A DNA stretch of 64,000 nt, taken from NCBI GenBank assembly GCA_048498155.1, contig JBEHYN010000009.1:1-64000 (forward strand), read 5' to 3'. The notes below the pieces were generated by a model. The model was not told where the DNA came from. It saw only the letters and a list, made by a program, of their open reading frames with translations, and did no database searches. Below are positions 45,029 through 53,243 of this stretch, in pieces. Position 1 is the first letter of the stretch, and each line of letters opens with the position of its first letter. Both the position numbers and the translations under genes were made by a program. Origin of the DNA: BOG-938 sp048498155 (GTDB lineage: Bacteria; Pseudomonadota; Alphaproteobacteria; Caulobacterales; Caulobacteraceae).

Positions 45029-45553
45029 ATGAGGTTAGACGGTCGACATATACTAGCGAGCGAGGGGATTATTTCCCTCGCTCGTTCTGCTTTGGGGGAT
45101 GGGGCGAGTCTCTGTGACTTCTGCTCGATCCAGCCCGAGTGCAAGATCAAGCGAGACCCGGAGCGGCGCACCGAGAGCTGCACAGCCTTTGTCCCTGCAT
45201 TTTCGTTCGTCCCGCCGATCATCGGGCTCGAAGGCCGCTTCTCTACCTTCCGTGGATCGTCGATTTGGTACGACCGCGCCAGGGTGATCTTCCGCTCGCA
45301 CAAGCGCGTCGGTCTGTATAACGCCGAGACAAATGAGCGGATCGGCTTCGCAAAGATGACCGATGCGTTCCGGGGTCCGTTCAAGGATCTGATGGCTGAA
45401 CACGCCTGGTCAAACCATCTCTGCAAGGGCAGGGGCATCTCACGCGAGGAAGCGCCTACATGGCTTCCTCGACAAATCAGAAACTTGGCCGGCTCGCGCT
45501 ACGTGAAGTCGCCTGAACAAATTTCGACAGTTATATATCTGGAGCGCCTATGA
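45029..45553 (+). CDS. Unknown protein with Cys cluster, possibly ASCH-like
   Basis: 174 aa. N-terminal CDFCSIQPECKIK plus a later Cys form a possible zinc site. The second half (VIFRSHKRVGLYNAETNERI, then FKDLMAEHAWSNHL) resembles the ASCH beta-barrel, an RNA-binding fold, though this is a pattern impression only. Overlaps the next gene by 4 nt (ATGA). Confidence 0.6.
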   Translation: MRLDGRHILASEGIISLARSALGDGASLCDFCSIQPECKIKRDPERRTESCTAFVPAFSFVPPIIGLEGRFSTFRGSSIWYDRARVIFRSHKRVGLYNAETNERIGFAKMTDAFRGPFKDLMAEHAWSNHLCKGRGISREEAPTWLPRQIRNLAGSRYVKSPEQISTVIYLERL

Positions 45554-45759
45554 GTAAGTTAGCAGACGCGATCAAGAAAAACGTCTACGTCACCCATGAT
45601 GATGATGGCGTCGTCTATGGCATCGAGAAGGCTGAACGGGCCATCCACGCCCTATTTCCTGACAAGGAATGGCTCGTCGAACTTCTTTTCGAGGTCCAGA
45701 CGGGAAACCGTAGCTGTCGGAACGCTGCGGATGAGATTATCAAGCGTTTTAGTCTTTAA
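45550..45759 (+). CDS. Unknown small protein
   Basis: 69 aa, ATGA overlap with the upstream gene. Mixed alpha/beta (VYVTHDDDGVVYGIEKAERA), helical C-terminus. No recognisable motif; kept because of the tight coupling and phage-like codon use. Confidence 0.6.
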   Translation: MSKLADAIKKNVYVTHDDDGVVYGIEKAERAIHALFPDKEWLVELLFEVQTGNRSCRNAADEIIKRFSL

Positions 45760-45767
45760 CGTCCGCA

Positions 45768-46241
45768 ATGGCTGACCAAGGCCCCAAGAAGCTCAAGAAC
45801 GTCCGGGCCAACATCAATGAGACCGCTCAGATGAAGGACGGCCGGCGTGCGAAGCTGTACATCGGCAAGCTCAAGAAGTCGGGCAAGGGCGTCTGCGTCG
45901 TGATGCGTCAGAGCCAGCAGATCTTTCGTGGCGGTCACGCGACCCTCACCGAAGCGAACAAGGCCGGTGAACTGTGCTGGATGATGGACACATCACTGAT
46001 CGGCATCCTTCGCGACTTCCATGCCGTCGAGTATCTCATGACCTTGGAGAAGGAGACGGGCGACCTGTGGGTCTCCAAGCTCTCGGACTGGGACGACCCT
46101 GAGAAATTGTGGAAGCCGTCAGACCCCACGAAGTTCATCAGACGGTCCTATCGCGGAGCCCAGCTCAGCTATCTATCGGTCGGATATCACCGCAAGTTCG
46201 CAGGTGAAATACCCCTCATGACCGGTAAGAAACCCACTTGA
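45768..46241 (+). CDS. Unknown protein
   Basis: 157 aa, starting 8 nt after the previous stop. Basic N-terminus (GPKKLKNVRANINETAQMKD), then strands and helices with conserved-looking WMMDTSLIGILRDFHAVEYL. The protein is Lys-rich at both ends, which would suit nucleic-acid binding. No family recognised. Its 3' end carries the -35 of the next promoter. Confidence 0.6.
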   Translation: MADQGPKKLKNVRANINETAQMKDGRRAKLYIGKLKKSGKGVCVVMRQSQQIFRGGHATLTEANKAGELCWMMDTSLIGILRDFHAVEYLMTLEKETGDLWVSKLSDWDDPEKLWKPSDPTKFIRRSYRGAQLSYLSVGYHRKFAGEIPLMTGKKPT

Positions 46242-46283
46242 ACCCCATCCGTCCGCACGCTACAAAGAAAGTCAGGAGTGACT
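46238..46283 (+). promoter_or_regulatory. Promoter with perfect palindrome that contains the ribosome-binding site
   Basis: TTGAAC (46238-46243), 17 nt, TACAAA (46261-46266), then AGTCA-GGAG-TGACT (46270-46283). The spacer and last left-arm base give AGGAG (46274-46278), 9 nt before the ATG at 46288, so the operator and the ribosome-binding site are the same bases. The predicted transcript leader is only about 15 nt. Confidence 0.65.
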
Positions 46284-46287
46284 ATCA

Positions 46288-46581
46288 ATGACCGACGAAG
46301 TCTATGACAAGCGGACCGGGGAAGTCTGGAACAGTGTGCGCGCTGGGTGGGCCAAGAACGCGCTCGACGCCTTTGCGCAGGATACCTACGACGGCCGGTC
46401 GTTCGACAAGATGCTCGCTGACAGCGCAGAGGAAGGCGAGAGCGATGCATACTGCGCTGCGCAGGACCTCATGACCAACATCATGCACCTGGCGAACCAG
46501 CATGGCTGGAACGTGGACGATATCGTCCGGCGCGCTCAACGCAACTTCATCGACGAGCTGAACATCGAGGCGATGGCGTGA
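46288..46581 (+). CDS. Unknown small acidic protein
   Basis: 97 aa. All-helical, ending DLMTNIMHLANQHGWNVDDI plus an acidic tail; small proteins with this ending are common in phages, function unknown. First gene of the SbcD/SbcC unit, overlapping SbcD by GTGA. Confidence 0.65.
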   Translation: MTDEVYDKRTGEVWNSVRAGWAKNALDAFAQDTYDGRSFDKMLADSAEEGESDAYCAAQDLMTNIMHLANQHGWNVDDIVRRAQRNFIDELNIEAMA

Positions 46582-47648
46582 AGTACCCCTACGTCATCAG
46601 CAGCGACCAGCACTGCCACGCGTGGAGTTCGTTCTCCACGGTCGGCCCAGATGGGGTCAACTCGCGCCTGCGAACCATCCTTAACGAGATCAGGCGCTCG
46701 GCTGACGTGCTGGTCGCTCGCGGCGGCGACCGGATGTTCCTGGCGGGCGACCTATTCCATCAGCGGGGAGAGATTAAGCCAAGCGTCTTCAACCCTACTG
46801 TGGAGACGTTCAAGACGATCCAGGACGAGTATCCTGATTTGGCGATCCACGCGATCCCCGGCAATCACGACCTTGAAGGCAAGGAAGCGAGCTCTCTCGG
46901 CAATGCGATGCAAGCGCTCGGCACGATCGACCGCTTCTCTGTGGACACCAGCATCGAGCTCCACGGCGATGTCATCGTCATCCCTTGGTACCAGGACCTG
47001 AATGAACTCAGGAAGCATTTAGCCTCGCAGGCTGCGGGGATGCGCGGCGCGGGTCTTCTGGAAAAGACCGACGTCATCATCCATGCCCCGGTCAACGACG
47101 TGATCAAGGGCATCCCGAACCACGGCCTCGAAGCCTCTGAGCTCGCGGCCTACGGCTTCCGGCGTGTCTTCGCCGGCCACTACCACGACCATAAGGTCAT
47201 GGAGGGCGGCAAGGTCATCAGCGTCGGCGCGACCGGTCACCAAACTTGGAGCGACCCAGGGACCAAGGCCGGCTTCCTGCTGGTGTGGGAAGATCGCATC
47301 GAGCACGTCGAGAGCCTATGCCCCAAGTTCGTCGATCTGGACCTGACGACTGCCAGCGACCCATTTGAGTTGGAAGCTGAAGGTAACTACGTCCGGCTGC
47401 GGCTGGAGGAAGTCTCCGAGAAAGAGATCAAGAGCTGGCGCGACGATCTGACCAAGGCCGGCGCGCTCGGCGTGATGATCATCGCGACCAAGAAACAGGT
47501 GAACGGGAGATCCGGGACAGCCGCCGCTAAGTCGGCCGTCTCCCTGGACGCCTCTGTTCACGCTTTCATCGACAACGACATGAAGCCCTTGCTCCACGCG
47601 GAAGTGTCCGCGCTGGCCCAGGAGTGCTTGGACGAGGCCCGTAGCTGA
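46578..47648 (+). CDS. SbcD-like (gp47) nuclease subunit
   Basis: 356 aa from GTG 46578. Calcineurin-like phosphoesterase motifs: SSDQHCHAW (I), GDLFHQRG (II), IPGNHDLEG (III) and AGHYHDH (IV-V), which bind two metals. With the SbcC-like ATPase it forms the Mre11-Rad50-type complex that processes double-strand ends before recombination. Translationally coupled at both ends (GTGA upstream, TGATG downstream). Confidence 0.88.
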   Translation: MKYPYVISSDQHCHAWSSFSTVGPDGVNSRLRTILNEIRRSADVLVARGGDRMFLAGDLFHQRGEIKPSVFNPTVETFKTIQDEYPDLAIHAIPGNHDLEGKEASSLGNAMQALGTIDRFSVDTSIELHGDVIVIPWYQDLNELRKHLASQAAGMRGAGLLEKTDVIIHAPVNDVIKGIPNHGLEASELAAYGFRRVFAGHYHDHKVMEGGKVISVGATGHQTWSDPGTKAGFLLVWEDRIEHVESLCPKFVDLDLTTASDPFELEAEGNYVRLRLEEVSEKEIKSWRDDLTKAGALGVMIIATKKQVNGRSGTAAAKSAVSLDASVHAFIDNDMKPLLHAEVSALAQECLDEARS

Positions 47649-47785
47649 TGGCGACTGTTAAAAAAGGGACGCTCGCAAGGGCTGGCGAGTGGTGGAAGCA
47701 CCTTCGTTGGACCAAACGTGGCTTCTGGAAGAAGCACCGCATCGCTGAGAAGGCTGAAATTCGTAAGCAAGTGGTCGACCTATGA
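47648..47785 (+). CDS. Small basic protein between SbcD and SbcC
   Basis: 45 aa from ATG 47648; start overlaps the SbcD stop (TGATG) and its stop overlaps the SbcC start (ATGA). About a third of residues are Lys/Arg/His; LARAGEWWKHLRWTKRGFW is Trp-rich and basic. The exact coupling argues that it is translated. Possibly a DNA- or complex-binding peptide; T4 also has small genes between 46 and 47, but no homology is claimed. Confidence 0.65.
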   Translation: MATVKKGTLARAGEWWKHLRWTKRGFWKKHRIAEKAEIRKQVVDL

Positions 47786-49734
47786 AGCTTATCGAGCTCG
47801 AAATATCGAACTTTCTTGGCATCGGTCACGCCAAGCTTGATCTGTCCGACAAGGGCCTGGTCGCTATCCAAGGCGAGAACCACGACGACACATCTGCCAA
47901 GTCCAATGGGGCGGGTAAGTCATCGTTCGCCGACGCGATATTCTGGTGTCTCTACGGCGAGACCGCTCGCGGCCTGACCGGTGACAGCGTCGTCAACTGG
48001 AAGGTCTGCAAGGACTGCCAGGTCACTTCGATCTGGGAGGACAGCGACGGTTCTCGGTTCACCGTCACGCGCTGGCGGAAGAAGACCGTCAACGGCAAGA
48101 AGGCCGGCGTCATGCTGTTCCACACCATTGGGCCGGCTGGGACGTCCGTGGACCTCACCAAGGGCACTGACAAGCTGACCCAGGTCGAGATCGACAAGGC
48201 GATAGGCTGCGAGCAGGACGTGTTCGTCGCCGCCGTATATGCGGCTCAGGGCAAGATGCCCAACCTGCCGGCGATGACAGATGGCGAACTCAAACAGATC
48301 ATCGAGAAGGCGTCCAGCGTGGACGTCCTGGTCTCAGCCTACCGGATCGCTCGCGACAAGCTGAACGAAGCCGAGCGCAAGTATGACTCTTGGCGGCTTG
48401 AACATGTTCGTGCCGAGCGCGACGTGACAGACGCGAAGAACCGGCTCGAACAGATCGTCCGGCAGCGCGACGGCTACGATGGTCGCAAGAAATCCGAAGT
48501 CGACTCCCTGACGCAGCTTCTCAGAGATGCCGTGGACCGGGCCAGACAGAAACAAGCCGATGTGAATTCGGTCGATGCCGTGCGCGTCCAGGCGGAGGTC
48601 GACAAGCTCGACGCCAAGATCCAAGCCGTCGAAAGCGAGCGGACTGAGGAAGATCGACTAGCCTCGATCGAGCGCGAGGCAATCACCCGACACACGTCGA
48701 TGAACGCCCACTACAACCGCGCTGTCTCCGACGCCCGCAAGCAGAAGGAAGACCTGGACAACGTCACGGGCCGGGTCGGAACCCCCTGCGGCGAATGCGG
48801 CAAGGCGTACGAAGACCACGACATCGAGAGCGCCAAGCACATCGCGTCCGGAAGGCTACGCGGTCTGATCGCTCGCGCGCAGGAGATCAAGAGCGACCTT
48901 GCGACGCTACAGGAAGCGGTCACAGACGCGTCTAGAGCGCTCCAGGAGTACCGCATCAAGCGGACTGACATCACCGCTACCGTTGACGAGAGAAAGCGTC
49001 TAGCGGAAGCGCTAGCGCTTCGCATACGTGCGCAAGATGCGGTCGACACTGAGACCGCGACCGCACGACGCTTGCGAGCCCAGCTCGACGCGAAAAAGGC
49101 TGAAACCAACCCCTTCACCAGCCTGGCGGAAGGTGCTGAGCGAGAGCTGAAGGAAGCCGGTATCGCCTATCGTGAAAGCGAAGAACTGGGCGTAGCCGTC
49201 GAAAAGCGCGTCATGGTCTGCAAGGACGTGGTTAAGGTCTACGGACCGGCCGGCGTGCGAGCGCATATCCTCGACACCGTGACCCCGTTCCTCAACGACA
49301 GGACGGCAGACTACCTCGGCTTCATGTCGGATGGGAACATCACCGCCACCTGGTCGACCCTTCAGCTCAACGCGAAGGGCGAGCTGGTGGAGAAGTTCGC
49401 CATCAACGTCCAGAAGTACGGCAAGGGCTCATTCGCAGCTCTCTCCGGGGGTGAGCAGCGCAAGGTCCGCCTGGCGACTGCGCTTGCCCTGCAAGACCTG
49501 GTGGCGTCCCGAGCGACCAAGCCGATCGAGCTGTGGATCGGCGACGAGATCGACGATGCGATGGACGAAGCCGGCTTGGAGCGTCTGATGGGCGTGCTGG
49601 AGAAGAAGGCTCGCGAGCGCGGTACGGTCTGCGTCATCTCGCACAACTCGTTGAATGACTGGATTAGGGACACCGCCCTGGTCACGATGAAGGGCGAACT
49701 TGCGACAATCTCCGGGTGCTTGGAGAAGGTATGA
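47782..49734 (+). CDS. SbcC-like (gp46) SMC-type ATPase
   Basis: 650 aa. Walker A region with KSNGAGKSSFADAIFWCLYG, long coiled coils (about 190-320 and 360-470), a zinc hook CGEC near residue 335, the ABC signature LSGGEQRKVRLATALAL and a Walker B variant ELWIGDEIDDAMDEAG. Partner of the SbcD-like nuclease in end resection. Its stop overlaps a 24-codon frame by ATGA. Confidence 0.88.
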   Translation: MKLIELEISNFLGIGHAKLDLSDKGLVAIQGENHDDTSAKSNGAGKSSFADAIFWCLYGETARGLTGDSVVNWKVCKDCQVTSIWEDSDGSRFTVTRWRKKTVNGKKAGVMLFHTIGPAGTSVDLTKGTDKLTQVEIDKAIGCEQDVFVAAVYAAQGKMPNLPAMTDGELKQIIEKASSVDVLVSAYRIARDKLNEAERKYDSWRLEHVRAERDVTDAKNRLEQIVRQRDGYDGRKKSEVDSLTQLLRDAVDRARQKQADVNSVDAVRVQAEVDKLDAKIQAVESERTEEDRLASIEREAITRHTSMNAHYNRAVSDARKQKEDLDNVTGRVGTPCGECGKAYEDHDIESAKHIASGRLRGLIARAQEIKSDLATLQEAVTDASRALQEYRIKRTDITATVDERKRLAEALALRIRAQDAVDTETATARRLRAQLDAKKAETNPFTSLAEGAERELKEAGIAYRESEELGVAVEKRVMVCKDVVKVYGPAGVRAHILDTVTPFLNDRTADYLGFMSDGNITATWSTLQLNAKGELVEKFAINVQKYGKGSFAALSGGEQRKVRLATALALQDLVASRATKPIELWIGDEIDDAMDEAGLERLMGVLEKKARERGTVCVISHNSLNDWIRDTALVTMKGELATISGCLEKV

Positions 49735-49805
49735 ACACTGGACACTTATTCGCGGGTATCCCTCTCGTCATCGACCCGACAATTCCGCCGGGTCAGATTT
49801 TATGA
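49732..49805 (+). CDS. Possible 24-aa peptide linking SbcC and the next gene
   Basis: ATG 49732 overlaps the SbcC stop (GTATGA); the frame reads MNTGHLFAGIPLVIDPTIPP to GQIL and ends in ATGA overlapping another in-frame ATG at 49802. A chain of two ATGA overlaps suggests translational coupling rather than chance. No function is proposed. Confidence 0.4.
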
Positions 49806-49922
49806 TCCCTACGAATACGGGCGGCAGTAGCTATCTCGTGAATAGAGATACCTATCTGGATATGATCGTTCGCCCATCCGATTTTACACCACCAGATTTC
49901 GCTAATTCGTCATTGAATAGTC

Positions 49923-49936
49923 AGTCAGAAGTGACT
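49923..49936 (+). promoter_or_regulatory. Perfect palindrome operator with an extra half-site
   Basis: AGTCA-GAAG-TGACT; another AGTCA overlaps at 49919-49923, giving AGTCAGTCA as at 63416. TTGAAT (49913-49918 region) is a weak -10. It ends 12 nt before ATG 49949. Confidence 0.55.
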
Positions 49937-49948
49937 ATAACCGACGAC

Positions 49949-50491
49949 ATGACAGAGACGCACATGGTTGAGGCGATTGAGTTGCTGGTCGAGATCGACC
50001 GCAAGATCGCGCAGCATGGCGGACGCTTCGGAGATCGCGTCACCAACAAGGCCAAGGCTACGGTGAAGTACCTCTCCGAGCGTCTATCCATGACATCACG
50101 GGATACGATCCACACCGACGAAGAGTTCATCCCATATGGTCTGATCGTCGATCCGAAGGGCAATATCTCATTCGTCCTGGAGGTCGCCAGCGAAGAGGAC
50201 GAAGAGCCAGGTCCGCTTCATCACTACGTGGGTCTCGACCTCGACCAGCTCGACGACTGCTTCCCGGCGATCGCGTCTGACGTCCACAAGCTACTCATAG
50301 CGGCCGACAAACAGCCGACCGCCTTCTTCCGCGAGACGACAGGTCGTCTCCAATCAAAACCGGCGCTTGTTGCCCTCGTTCATGACTACCTCAAGAACGG
50401 GCGGCTGCTAATCGACGGTCTCAAAGCCGAGCAGGTCGAACAGGAACAGGCTGGCTTCTACGACAAGAAGAACGACTTCGGGACTTTCTAA
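49949..50491 (+). CDS. Unknown protein
   Basis: 180 aa from ATG 49949 (MTETHMVEAIELLVEIDRKI). The frame is open further upstream to ATG 49802, but that would place the palindrome inside the gene; ATG 49964 with GACAGAG upstream is a third option. The protein is mostly helical and acidic, with LHHYVGLDLDQLDDCFPAIA in the middle. No family recognised. It overlaps the RuvC-like gene by one base. Confidence 0.6.
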   Translation: MTETHMVEAIELLVEIDRKIAQHGGRFGDRVTNKAKATVKYLSERLSMTSRDTIHTDEEFIPYGLIVDPKGNISFVLEVASEEDEEPGPLHHYVGLDLDQLDDCFPAIASDVHKLLIAADKQPTAFFRETTGRLQSKPALVALVHDYLKNGRLLIDGLKAEQVEQEQAGFYDKKNDFGTF

Positions 50492-51069
50492 TGCAGCTTA
50501 CCGTTGCGGGGCTTGATCCGAGCCTCCGTCACTTTGGTTACGCCAAGGGACTTTACGAGACAATCGACAACACCTGGCAGGTCTCTCACATCGACCTACA
50601 GGACACAGAGAACGAAGCCGGTAAGACCGTCCGCAAATCCAGCGACGATCTCCGCTGTGCTGGCCTGCTGGTCGCAAAGACACATAGCTGGATCGGCAAC
50701 TGCGGTATCGTATTCGCGGAGGTCCCTTCCGGAGCCCAGTCAGCTCGCGCCAGCTTCGGTCTGGGTATCGTCCTCGGTGTCCTCGGCAGTATCGGTCAGG
50801 TCGGTGAGTTTCGTGGCCGGCTGATCCAGGTGAACGCTCTGGACGTGAAGCGCCTTGCGACGGGCTCCAAGCACGCCACTAAGCGCGAGATGATTGAGTG
50901 GGCGTCTGAGCGTTGGCCTGACCTCCCTTGGCTCACCCGGAAGTTCAAGGGGAATATCGAGCTGATCGACCGCAACGAACACATGGCCGACGCGTGTGCG
51001 GTTATCAACGCAGGCATCCAGACGGACGATTTCAAGTCCCTTGTCCAGACGCTCAAAATTCTGCGTTGA
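50491..51069 (+). CDS. RuvC-like Holliday-junction resolvase
   Basis: 192 aa. RNase H-fold acidic residues: Asp in VAGLDPSLRHFGYA, Glu in IVFAEVPSG, and Asp in EHMADACAV. Basic loop segments DVKRLATGSKHATKREMI fit a RuvC-like junction nuclease, which would resolve branched replication or recombination intermediates before packaging. Confidence in the exact family is moderate because loops differ from bacterial RuvC. Confidence 0.8.
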   Translation: MQLTVAGLDPSLRHFGYAKGLYETIDNTWQVSHIDLQDTENEAGKTVRKSSDDLRCAGLLVAKTHSWIGNCGIVFAEVPSGAQSARASFGLGIVLGVLGSIGQVGEFRGRLIQVNALDVKRLATGSKHATKREMIEWASERWPDLPWLTRKFKGNIELIDRNEHMADACAVINAGIQTDDFKSLVQTLKILR

Positions 51070-51080
51070 TCCTCATAGGT

Positions 51081-51094
51081 AGTCATCACTGACT
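51081..51094 (+). promoter_or_regulatory. Perfect palindrome operator upstream of nrdA
   Basis: TAGTCA-TCAC-TGACTA, a full 12-base palindrome with the N4 spacer. TTGATC (51066-51071) lies upstream; the right arm itself could serve as the -10 at 18 nt. 42 nt to the nrdA ATG. Confidence 0.6.
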
Positions 51095-51136
51095 ACTTTA
51101 GACTAATGGACCTTTCAGTATCCAGGGACACCACAT

Positions 51137-53041
51137 ATGCACACGAACCTTCGTGGCGCATCGGTCGAAGTTGTGACCGACGCCACTCGCGACACCCTTC
51201 TCACCGCCTTCGGCAAGGCCACCCTCGAAGATCGATATCTCCTGCCGGGGGAGACCTACCAAGGGCTGTTCGCTCGTGTGGCTAGCTACTACTCCGACGA
51301 CTCCGCGATGGCCCAGCGGATGTACGACTACATCAGCCGGCACTGGTTCATGCCAGCGACGCCCGTCCTGTCCAACGGCGGCACCGACCGTGGTTTCTCG
51401 ATCTCCTGCTTCCTGAATGCCGTTCCGGACTCGCTGGACGGCATCCGTGGCAACTTCAACGAGAACATCCAGCTCGCGGCCAACGGCGGCGGCATCGGCA
51501 CCTATTGGGGTGAAGTCCGCTCTATCGAAGAAACCATCCGCGACCGGGGCACGACTTCGGGCGTGATCCCCTTCATCAAGATCCAAGACAGCCTAACCCT
51601 CGGTATCAGCCAGGGCTCGCTGCGTCGCGGCTCTGCGGCTGTCTACCTGGATATCCACCACCCCGAGATCGAGGAATTCGTCGACATTCGCCGGGTCGGT
51701 GGAGATCCCAACCGTCGCTGCCTGAACATTCACCACGGCATTTCAATCACTGACGACTTCATGCGAGCCGTCGAGAACGGCGATGATTTCAATCTGATCA
51801 GTCCAAAGGATGGCTCCGTCCGCAAGACGATCAAAGCCCGCGACCTGTGGATCAAAATCCTGAACGCACGCCTGGAGACCGGCGAGCCCTACATGTTGTT
51901 CACCGACACGGTGAACCGTAATCGCCCGCAGATCTATCAGACCCTCGGCTTGAAGGTTCGTCAGTCCAACCTGTGTTCGGAGATCGCGCTCCACACCGGC
52001 ATGGATTATCTCGGGAAGGTCCGCACTGCGGTCTGTTGCTTGGGCTCAATCAACGCCTTCGTCATGGATGATTGGTTCGGCAACGAGCTGTTCCTCGCTG
52101 ACGTGGCCCGCTTCCTCGACAACGTGCTTCAGGATTTCATCGATAAGGCGCGCGGTGTGCCTGGCTTCGAGAACGCGGTCTACTCCGCGAGCATGGAGCG
52201 CTCGATCGGCATCGGCATGATGGGCTTCCACAGCCTGCTTCAGCGCAAGGGTATCCCCTATGAGAGCGCCCTGGCTCATGGCCTAAACCGACGCTTGTTC
52301 AGGTGGCTGTCAGAAACGGGCGCTATAATCAACGAAGCAGCGGCAGACCTATATGGCCCGTGCCCTGATGCTGTGAACGCCGGCCTGAATATCCGCTGGA
52401 GCCACATGTTCTCGATTGCCCCTACCGCGTCGATCTCGATCATCGCTGGCACGACCAGCCCCGGCGTCGAGCCGATGCCTGCGAACGTCTATACCCAGAA
52501 GACGCTCAACGGCTCCTTCGAAGTCCGCAACGCGGAGCTGGACAAGGTCATCCGTAAGTACGCGGTGCTGGCTGACAACGAGCGCTCCATCGCCAGCAAT
52601 GACGCTGTCGAAGCGTTTACTGCTGCTGCATGGAAGCAGGTTCTCGCTGACGAGGGCTCTGTGAAGAACCTGGCCTTCCTCGACGACTACGAGCGCGACA
52701 CCTTCAAGACCTTCATGGAGATCGACCAGCGTTGGGTCATCAATCATGCTGCGGAGCGCGCCAAGGGAAACTACTTCCAGATGGCGTCCAACAATATCAG
52801 CCTGCCGGCAGACGCCCACAAGCAAGACCTGCACAACATCCACATGAAGGCATGGCGCGACGGCGTCCCGTCGCTCTACTACCTGCGGTCCAAGTCCCTT
52901 CTCCGGGGTGCCAAGGTTGGTCATACGGCCGGCGAGATGCCCCAGCCTACGCCACAGCATGACGTCGCCTTGGTGGACCGTGGTGAGACGCCAGCCCCGT
53001 TGAATGACGAGGCGTACGAGGTCTGTTTAGCCTGTCAGTAG
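51137..53041 (+). CDS. nrdA: Ribonucleotide reductase class I large subunit
   Basis: 634 aa, shorter than E. coli NrdA (761) because the N-terminal ATP-cone is absent, so allosteric overall-activity control is probably lost. Active-site features: redox Cys in GFSISCFLNAVPDS, the thiyl-radical Cys in QSNLCSEI, the second redox Cys in AVCCLGSINA, and the C-terminal shuttle CxxC in EVCLACQ. Makes deoxynucleotides for phage replication. Preceded by a perfect palindrome; the small-subunit gene follows after two tiny frames. Confidence 0.95.
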   Translation: MHTNLRGASVEVVTDATRDTLLTAFGKATLEDRYLLPGETYQGLFARVASYYSDDSAMAQRMYDYISRHWFMPATPVLSNGGTDRGFSISCFLNAVPDSLDGIRGNFNENIQLAANGGGIGTYWGEVRSIEETIRDRGTTSGVIPFIKIQDSLTLGISQGSLRRGSAAVYLDIHHPEIEEFVDIRRVGGDPNRRCLNIHHGISITDDFMRAVENGDDFNLISPKDGSVRKTIKARDLWIKILNARLETGEPYMLFTDTVNRNRPQIYQTLGLKVRQSNLCSEIALHTGMDYLGKVRTAVCCLGSINAFVMDDWFGNELFLADVARFLDNVLQDFIDKARGVPGFENAVYSASMERSIGIGMMGFHSLLQRKGIPYESALAHGLNRRLFRWLSETGAIINEAAADLYGPCPDAVNAGLNIRWSHMFSIAPTASISIIAGTTSPGVEPMPANVYTQKTLNGSFEVRNAELDKVIRKYAVLADNERSIASNDAVEAFTAAAWKQVLADEGSVKNLAFLDDYERDTFKTFMEIDQRWVINHAAERAKGNYFQMASNNISLPADAHKQDLHNIHMKAWRDGVPSLYYLRSKSLLRGAKVGHTAGEMPQPTPQHDVALVDRGETPAPLNDEAYEVCLACQ

Positions 53042-53079
53042 GCTAACACGTCACACGCGAATTTTTGTCTAGACACCCT

Positions 53080-53093
53080 AGTCATCAATGACT
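53080..53093 (+). promoter_or_regulatory. Perfect palindrome operator upstream of the nrdB unit
   Basis: TAGTCA-TCAA-TGACTA with the 12-base symmetric core, 6 nt before ATG 53100. TATTAAT directly follows the right arm. Confidence 0.6.
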
Positions 53094-53099
53094 ATTAAT

Positions 53100-53162
53100 A
53101 TGGAAATGAGCATGAACGCAAAGAGCGACAAAAAGGTTCCGGGGAAAGCGGTCCTATCGTGA
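53100..53162 (+). CDS. Possible 20-aa peptide upstream of nrdB
   Basis: ATG 53100 (or 53106 or 53112 in frame) gives MEMSMNAKSDKKVPGKAVLS, basic, with a stop that overlaps the next frame by GTGA. Only the coupling and position support it. Confidence 0.35.
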   Translation: MEMSMNAKSDKKVPGKAVLS

Positions 53163-53242
53163 AACCGATGATCCTCGACGAACACGGACTCAAGCCTGGC
53201 GTGCAACCGGCTCCGAAGGTCACCATCGGGAAGCGCAAGTAG
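53159..53242 (+). CDS. Possible 27-aa basic peptide directly before nrdB
   Basis: GTG 53159 gives MKPMILDEHGLKPGVQPAPK then VTIGKRK, ending 1 nt before the nrdB ATG. GGGGAAAG lies 12 nt upstream. The frame could be a real small protein or a leader coupling translation to nrdB. Confidence 0.45.
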   Translation: MKPMILDEHGLKPGVQPAPKVTIGKRK

Positions 53243-53243
53243 C

